The notes under the pieces are model-generated. The model worked only from the letters and a program-made list of their open reading frames with translations, was not told the DNA's origin and ran no database searches. Below, one piece after another: positions 59,894 through 64,000 of a stretch of 64,000 bases of DNA. The stretch comes from Mycolicibacterium rhodesiae JS60 (GTDB taxonomy: Bacteria > Actinomycetota > Actinomycetes > Mycobacteriales > Mycobacteriaceae): positions 1,178,001-1,242,000 of the forward strand of contig AGIQ01000002.1 in NCBI GenBank assembly GCA_000230935.2, written 5' to 3'. Each line of letters starts with the position of its first letter. Within the stretch, counting starts at the first letter, position 1. The position numbers and the translations under genes were made by a program.

Positions 59894-62800
59894 GCTCCGT
59901 CGAACGCATTGTCGGCTGGCTGATGGCGCCGCGGGACGACACCGGGATCCACCTGGCCACCGACGACGGGGGCTGGCATCTCGCGAACTACCGGGATTTG
60001 GCCGACCAGGCCCGGCGTATCGCACGTCGATTGGTCGACGAGGGTGTGCGCTCCGGTGACGTTGTCGCCGTCTTGATGCCGACGTCTGATCTGTGCCTGG
60101 CAACGCTCTTCGGAGTGCTGGCGGCGGGCGCAACGCTCACCCCGATCGTGCCGCCGATGTTCCAGCACCCCGACCAGTACACCGCCCACCTTCACGGGAT
60201 TCTCGGCGCGTCGGGTTGCTCCGCTGTGGTCGCCGCGTCCGGCTTCAGCGGGCTCGTGCAAGGAGCGCTGCCCGGCCTGGATTGGGCCCCGAAACTCATT
60301 GAACTGGACCGGGTTCCCGAATGCGCACCCATTGATGAACTCGTCGAACCCGCACCGTCGGTACTCCTGCAGATGACATCGGGATCGACGAGCGCTCCGC
60401 GTGGCGCGAGCATCGGGTGGCACAGCCTGGCCACGAATCTCAATGTCATGGAAGAGCTGTGCGGCATGGCCGATGGCCAGCTCGGCGTCTCCTGGCTTCC
60501 GCTGTATCACGACATGGGGTTGATCGGGTGTGTCTTCCAGGCGATGACTCGGCAACGCAACCTGAGGCTGCTGCGTCCCGATCAGTTCGTTCGCGATCCC
60601 CTTCGGTGGCTGCAAGCGGCCGCCACCGCGCAGCACACCGCGTCGCCGTCGTTCGGTCTGGTCTACGCCAGTCGAAGGCTCAAGCCCGAAGACCTCGGTG
60701 ACATCGACCTGTCGGGGCTGCGCACACTGGTCATCGGGGCCGAGCCGATCAATCCCGACCACTTGCGTGCGTTCACCGAACTGACTGCAGCGAACGGGTT
60801 TTCGCGCGCCGCGTTCATGCCGTCATACGGTCTGGCCGAGCACACCTTGTTCGCCACCTCCCACCGGCTGGGCGAGGCGCACCGGATGGTGCGGGTGGAC
60901 AGATCAACGTTGCGACACGGCAAGCCGATACGGGTGCTCGCGCGCGCATCAGACTGTGTGACGGACGAGCCGGGTAACGACTGGGTGGTCTCGGTCGGTA
61001 CCGCAGCGCCCGGTCACGACATGTGGATCGCCGACGAATCCGGTGCCCGGATGCCGGAGGGGACGCTGGGGGAGATCGTCCTGTCGGGGCCGTCGGTGGC
61101 GCAGGGATACCACGGGGACGACAACAGTACGACCCGTTTCGTCGACGATGAGCTGCGCACCGGTGATGCCGGCTTCCTTCTCGACGGCCATCTGCATGTG
61201 TTGGGGCGCATGGGAACGAGCCTGAAGATCAACGGGCGCAGCATCTTCACCGAGGATCTGGACGTTTCGATCGCGGCCGCCATGGGATTGGCGCCGAGCC
61301 GCGTCGTCGCCGTCGCGGTCAACGATGCCGGCCTAGCAGGTGTCGCGGTCTTCATCGAACAGGCGACCATCGCCCCCGGCATGATCACCGCCGGAATCAG
61401 ATCCTTGCAGGCGAACGTCGGCGAGGACGCGCTGCTGTGGTTGATCAACGTTCCGCGCGGCACGCTGTCGCGGACCTCGAGCGGGAAGCCCCGCCGTGCA
61501 CATATGTGGCAGCAGTGGCGGGCGGGCCAATTCCTCGGTGCGGAATTGCTCACCATCGGCGGAGCGCAACGGGATCCTCAGCAACTCGAACGGGTCCGCA
61601 CCCTCTTCGAGAAGACCCGCGAGCTGGCGGTGATTCCTGCCGACGCGACAGTGCATTTCGAGGGTTCACTTGCAGAGGGCTTCGGCAACGAAGGATCCGA
61701 TATCGACTTCTTGTTGCTGGTTCCCGGTGCGAGCAAGCAAGCGGTGATGCCGACCGTTCTCTTCGTCGACGGCCGCCGGGTGGAGGTTCGGGCACAGTCG
61801 CACGAGCAGATCCGCAAACGACTGGTGCGGGTCAGGCGGGCCATCGACACCGGGTCGATCACCGGCGTGACCGAGGACTTGCTGAACCGCGTGCAACGTT
61901 TCCTGCGTGGCATCCCGCTGTACGCCGGTCCCGAATATGGCCAACTGCTCGACATCGTGACCTACTCGGAGCTGACCACGCTGTTGCGTTCGTGGTGGCG
62001 CCGCAGAGCAAACGGCTGCCTGCGTCATGCCGCCGCCCTCACGCTGCTCGGCGACGAGCACGAGGCAGTCAGCTGGGCACGAGAAGGTCTGGCGCAGAAC
62101 ATGAAAGCCTTCCTCGCCGCGCGCGGTGAGGGCTACATCGAGATCAAATGGCTGCCCGAGCAGATCGCCCGGCTCCGACGTGACGCCGACCAGAACGTGG
62201 CCGCCCTGCTCGATGAATACCAGATCCTCGACGCCACCCATGCGTCGTCGGGCCGCGACTTCGTCGAACAGGCCCTCGCACTGGCGGTGCGATTGGGCGG
62301 TCCGAAGATCACCCTGGACCCCGAAAACGTGCTGCTGCGGCGTGCGCCGGGGGTGACCACCTGGCCTATCGGCTCCGCCCCCCACGTCGTGCGTGACAAG
62401 AACGACGTGTTCATGCTCTCGGCCGAATGCGCGCAGTCGTGGGGCGACGTGGTCTTCGGGCAGTCGATCGCGGAGACCAAGGCTGCCCACCAACACATTC
62501 GGCTTTTCGTCCGCCACGGACTGATCGGCCTGGCCTGGCGGGGTGCCGGGCTCATCACGCCCGTCGCGGCGATGTGCACGCCTGGCCGACCGCTGACACC
62601 GCTGCCGTCCAGCCGGCGGCCGGTCGTCACGATCGACGGTGCCGTGACAGACCAGGACATCACCCGATCACCGCTCAGCGCGCGGGCTTTCGCCGAATGT
62701 GCCGGTGCGTTGCTGGTGGCCAATATGGTGCTCGAGAACGCCCGCGAGGATTTCGACGGGGCAGTGAAGAACGGGCAATGGCAGGTCACCTCGCTGTGCG

Positions 62801-63207
62801 GCCGCCGTATCGTCATCATGGCCGTCCGGATATTGGCCAGCGCCTGGGGGATCACCCCGTTGCCGTCGGACCCGGTGCTTCTGCACCAGCTTGACGTCCT
62901 GGTGCCTGAACACCCGCAGCTCGCGATCACCGTCCGCCGGCTCAGCGACCTGTCGGTCAGCGACCATGACGAAGCCTCGGCAGCACAACGGGAGCTCGAC
63001 GCACTCGTCGCCGAGGTACGCGAGGTCACCTGCGGTGCCCAGTTCCCCTCGTCGTTCTCGTCAAAAGACGAGTGGCAAAAGACCATCCGGTACGGGTACC
63101 AGTGGTTGCGGCTGGGCGGATATGTCGGCGCCTACGTCGACCTGGACGAAACCCGCGATCTGCTCGTCACGGGCGGCGCCCAACCATCGGAGAGGCCGGC
63201 ACAATGA
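59890..63207 (+). CDS. Fatty-acyl-AMP ligase fused to a Pol-beta-type nucleotidyltransferase
   Basis: A 1105-residue two-part enzyme. Residues 1-~545 are an ANL-superfamily adenylating enzyme of the FAAL type: ATP loop TSGSTSAPRG (163-172), SWLPLYHDMGLIG, MPSYGLAEHTLFAT, TGDAGFLLDGHLHVLGRMGTSLKINGRSIFTEDLD, and the catalytic lysine K533 in SRTSSGKPRR. Residues ~560-1105 start with a nucleotidyltransferase signature, GSLAEGFGNEGSDIDFLLL (592-610), with metal Asp residues D604 and D606 and a third acid in RRVEVRA (E632), then a long helical region of unknown fold type. The FAAL part should load a fatty acid onto the ACP encoded next. The second part would transfer a nucleotide to an unknown acceptor. 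The ATG overlaps the dikinase stop and the stop overlaps the ACP start (ATGA both times). Confidence 0.85.
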   Translation: MSSVERIVGWLMAPRDDTGIHLATDDGGWHLANYRDLADQARRIARRLVDEGVRSGDVVAVLMPTSDLCLATLFGVLAAGATLTPIVPPMFQHPDQYTAHLHGILGASGCSAVVAASGFSGLVQGALPGLDWAPKLIELDRVPECAPIDELVEPAPSVLLQMTSGSTSAPRGASIGWHSLATNLNVMEELCGMADGQLGVSWLPLYHDMGLIGCVFQAMTRQRNLRLLRPDQFVRDPLRWLQAAATAQHTASPSFGLVYASRRLKPEDLGDIDLSGLRTLVIGAEPINPDHLRAFTELTAANGFSRAAFMPSYGLAEHTLFATSHRLGEAHRMVRVDRSTLRHGKPIRVLARASDCVTDEPGNDWVVSVGTAAPGHDMWIADESGARMPEGTLGEIVLSGPSVAQGYHGDDNSTTRFVDDELRTGDAGFLLDGHLHVLGRMGTSLKINGRSIFTEDLDVSIAAAMGLAPSRVVAVAVNDAGLAGVAVFIEQATIAPGMITAGIRSLQANVGEDALLWLINVPRGTLSRTSSGKPRRAHMWQQWRAGQFLGAELLTIGGAQRDPQQLERVRTLFEKTRELAVIPADATVHFEGSLAEGFGNEGSDIDFLLLVPGASKQAVMPTVLFVDGRRVEVRAQSHEQIRKRLVRVRRAIDTGSITGVTEDLLNRVQRFLRGIPLYAGPEYGQLLDIVTYSELTTLLRSWWRRRANGCLRHAAALTLLGDEHEAVSWAREGLAQNMKAFLAARGEGYIEIKWLPEQIARLRRDADQNVAALLDEYQILDATHASSGRDFVEQALALAVRLGGPKITLDPENVLLRRAPGVTTWPIGSAPHVVRDKNDVFMLSAECAQSWGDVVFGQSIAETKAAHQHIRLFVRHGLIGLAWRGAGLITPVAAMCTPGRPLTPLPSSRRPVVTIDGAVTDQDITRSPLSARAFAECAGALLVANMVLENAREDFDGAVKNGQWQVTSLCGRRIVIMAVRILASAWGITPLPSDPVLLHQLDVLVPEHPQLAITVRRLSDLSVSDHDEASAAQRELDALVAEVREVTCGAQFPSSFSSKDEWQKTIRYGYQWLRLGGYVGAYVDLDETRDLLVTGGAQPSERPAQ

Positions 63208-63446
63208 CCGTCCGTGACGACGTTCTCGCACTGGTTGCGGCGATGGCCCCTGACACCGCGCGCGAGCCCGACCTGAACAGTGCCTTGATCGGCGACCTCG
63301 GGTACACATCGCTGCGACTTGTCGAACTGTCGATCGCCGTCGAACGCGCCTTCGAGTTACCGCAGCTGAATCCCGAACTGCTCGCCGGCGTCTATACAGT
63401 GAGCGATCTCGTCGATCTCGTTGAGGCCCAGAAGGATCGGATATGA
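63204..63446 (+). CDS. Acyl carrier protein with TSL in place of the DSL motif
   Basis: An 80-residue carrier protein from ATG 63204. Helix 1 (RDDVLALVAAM), loop and the attachment site LIGDLGYTSLRLVELSIAVERAF with Ser36 as the expected phosphopantetheine site, then helices 3 and 4. The Asp normally before the Ser is Thr (Y-T-S-L), which is unusual but still leaves the Ser and following Leu. It is the likely acceptor of the acyl group from the FAAL. Its ATG overlaps the FAAL stop and its stop overlaps the reductase ATG. Confidence 0.85.
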   Translation: MTVRDDVLALVAAMAPDTAREPDLNSALIGDLGYTSLRLVELSIAVERAFELPQLNPELLAGVYTVSDLVDLVEAQKDRI

Positions 63447-64000
63447 GCGCGGGTACGGGCATCTTGATCACCGGCGCCGCCGGACACGTCGGCACCGACG
63501 TCGTCAACCGGCTGTCCAGGCGCGGGCACAACGTCATCGCGCTGACGCACGATCGGCCGGTCGGCGGAGCGCGGCTGGTGAAGGGGGATGTCCGCCGCGA
63601 GGACTTCGGGCTCGATCGGCAGAGCGTGTCCGACCTCGCCGGCGAGGTCGGCTTGGTGGTGCATTCCGCTGCGGTCACCGACTTCGGGTTGCCCCGGGAT
63701 CGCTACGCCGAACTGAACGTCAACGGAACCGCCAACGCGCTTGCCCTGGCGCGACGTTTCGGCGCCGGATTCGTCTACGTGAGCACGACCTACGTCTGCG
63801 GTGAGACCGAGGGGACCTTCTACGAGAACCAGCTCGACATCGGTCAGCAGTTCAGCAACGACTACGAACACAGCAAGTACCAGGCCGAGAAACTCGTCGA
63901 AGCGTCGGGTCTTCGCTTTGTCGTCGTCCGGCCGGGCATCGTGACCGGCGAGTATCGCACCGGCAATACGCAGGTTTACAAGCACATCTACCAATTGCTC
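63443..64000 (+). CDS. NAD(P)-dependent reductase/epimerase of the extended-SDR (thioester-reductase-like) type, cut by the window end
   Basis: The first 186 residues of a longer protein starting at ATG 63443. The cofactor motif is ILITGAAGHVGTDVVNRL (T-G-x2-G-x2-G at 10-17), followed by LVVHSAAVTDF, the catalytic-strand VYVSTTYVCGET and Y141-x3-K145 in YEHSKYQAEKLVEASG, then VVRPGIVTGEY. HSAAV and NDYEHSKYQAE resemble the NAD_binding_4/thioester-reductase domains that release acyl chains from carrier proteins as aldehydes, which would fit the FAAL-ACP context. A sugar-type epimerase is the alternative. The rest of the gene, and perhaps more of the operon, lies to the right. Confidence 0.8.
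   Translation, partial: MSAGTGILITGAAGHVGTDVVNRLSRRGHNVIALTHDRPVGGARLVKGDVRREDFGLDRQSVSDLAGEVGLVVHSAAVTDFGLPRDRYAELNVNGTANALALARRFGAGFVYVSTTYVCGETEGTFYENQLDIGQQFSNDYEHSKYQAEKLVEASGLRFVVVRPGIVTGEYRTGNTQVYKHIYQLL

Overview
The window reads as chromosomal DNA of a fast-growing mycobacterium (Mycolicibacterium type). The evidence is high G+C, many GTG starts, the mycobacterial genes pknG-glnH-glnX, virR, ctpF and lpqL, and a backbone in the same order as the Mycobacterium tuberculosis Rv0410c-Rv0439c segment: pknG, glnH, glnX, mutT3, thiE, thiO-thiS-thiG, lpqL, thiD, thiC, xthA, a GNAT gene, def, a DUF3263 gene, virR, sodC, a YbdK-type ligase, a LonN protein, a CDC48-like ATPase, pssA, psd, moeA2 and an SDR. 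Family assignments rest on recognised motifs and remembered homologues; no search was run.

Layout. 0-1.4 kb: end of an SRPBCC gene, then a DUF559/Vsr-like nuclease gene between two direct 79-bp repeats. 1.4-6 kb: the amino-acid-sensing operon glnX-glnH-pknG (minus strand). 6.1-10.3 kb: mutT3, thiE and a TPP-riboswitch operon thiO-thiS-thiG-SGNH hydrolase. 10.3-19.7 kb: a segment not in the tuberculosis order, with a permease pair, lpqL, UraA, SulP and APC transporters, a DoxX-like protein and a Baeyer-Villiger-type monooxygenase. 19.8-22.9 kb: thiC-thiD-hydrolase under a second TPP riboswitch. 22.9-23.9 kb: a second nuclease gene between two direct 58-bp repeats. 23.9-34.7 kb: an EmrB-type efflux pump, small unknowns, a reductase, the xthA-GNAT-def block, virR, sodC, ligase, LonN, and a frameshifted methyltransferase. 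34.7-43.7 kb: ctpF and a six-gene Mrp Na+/H+ antiporter operon. 43.8-46.4 kb: small accessory genes. 46.4-52.3 kb: ATPase-pssA-psd-moeA2-SDR, mostly overlapping. 52.3-56.8 kb: HAD phosphatase, a urea transporter fused to a cupin with a cysteine hydrolase (nitrogen salvage), a TetR regulator and an SRPBCC protein.

Two parts stand out. From 57.2 kb to the right edge runs a translationally coupled operon: a rifampin-phosphotransferase-like dikinase, a fatty-acyl-AMP ligase fused to a Pol-beta-type nucleotidyltransferase, an acyl carrier protein with an unusual attachment motif, and an NAD(P)-dependent reductase cut by the window end. I infer an uncharacterised lipid or natural-product pathway. 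Second, the two DUF559-type genes each sit inside a pair of direct, internally palindromic repeats. The two repeat families differ in sequence but share a layout of three half-sites anchored on TCGA. At least one further repeat with that layout lies alone at 33.7 kb. Together they suggest a family of small selfish or defence-like cassettes.

No tRNA, rRNA, CRISPR array, insertion sequence or prophage gene was seen.
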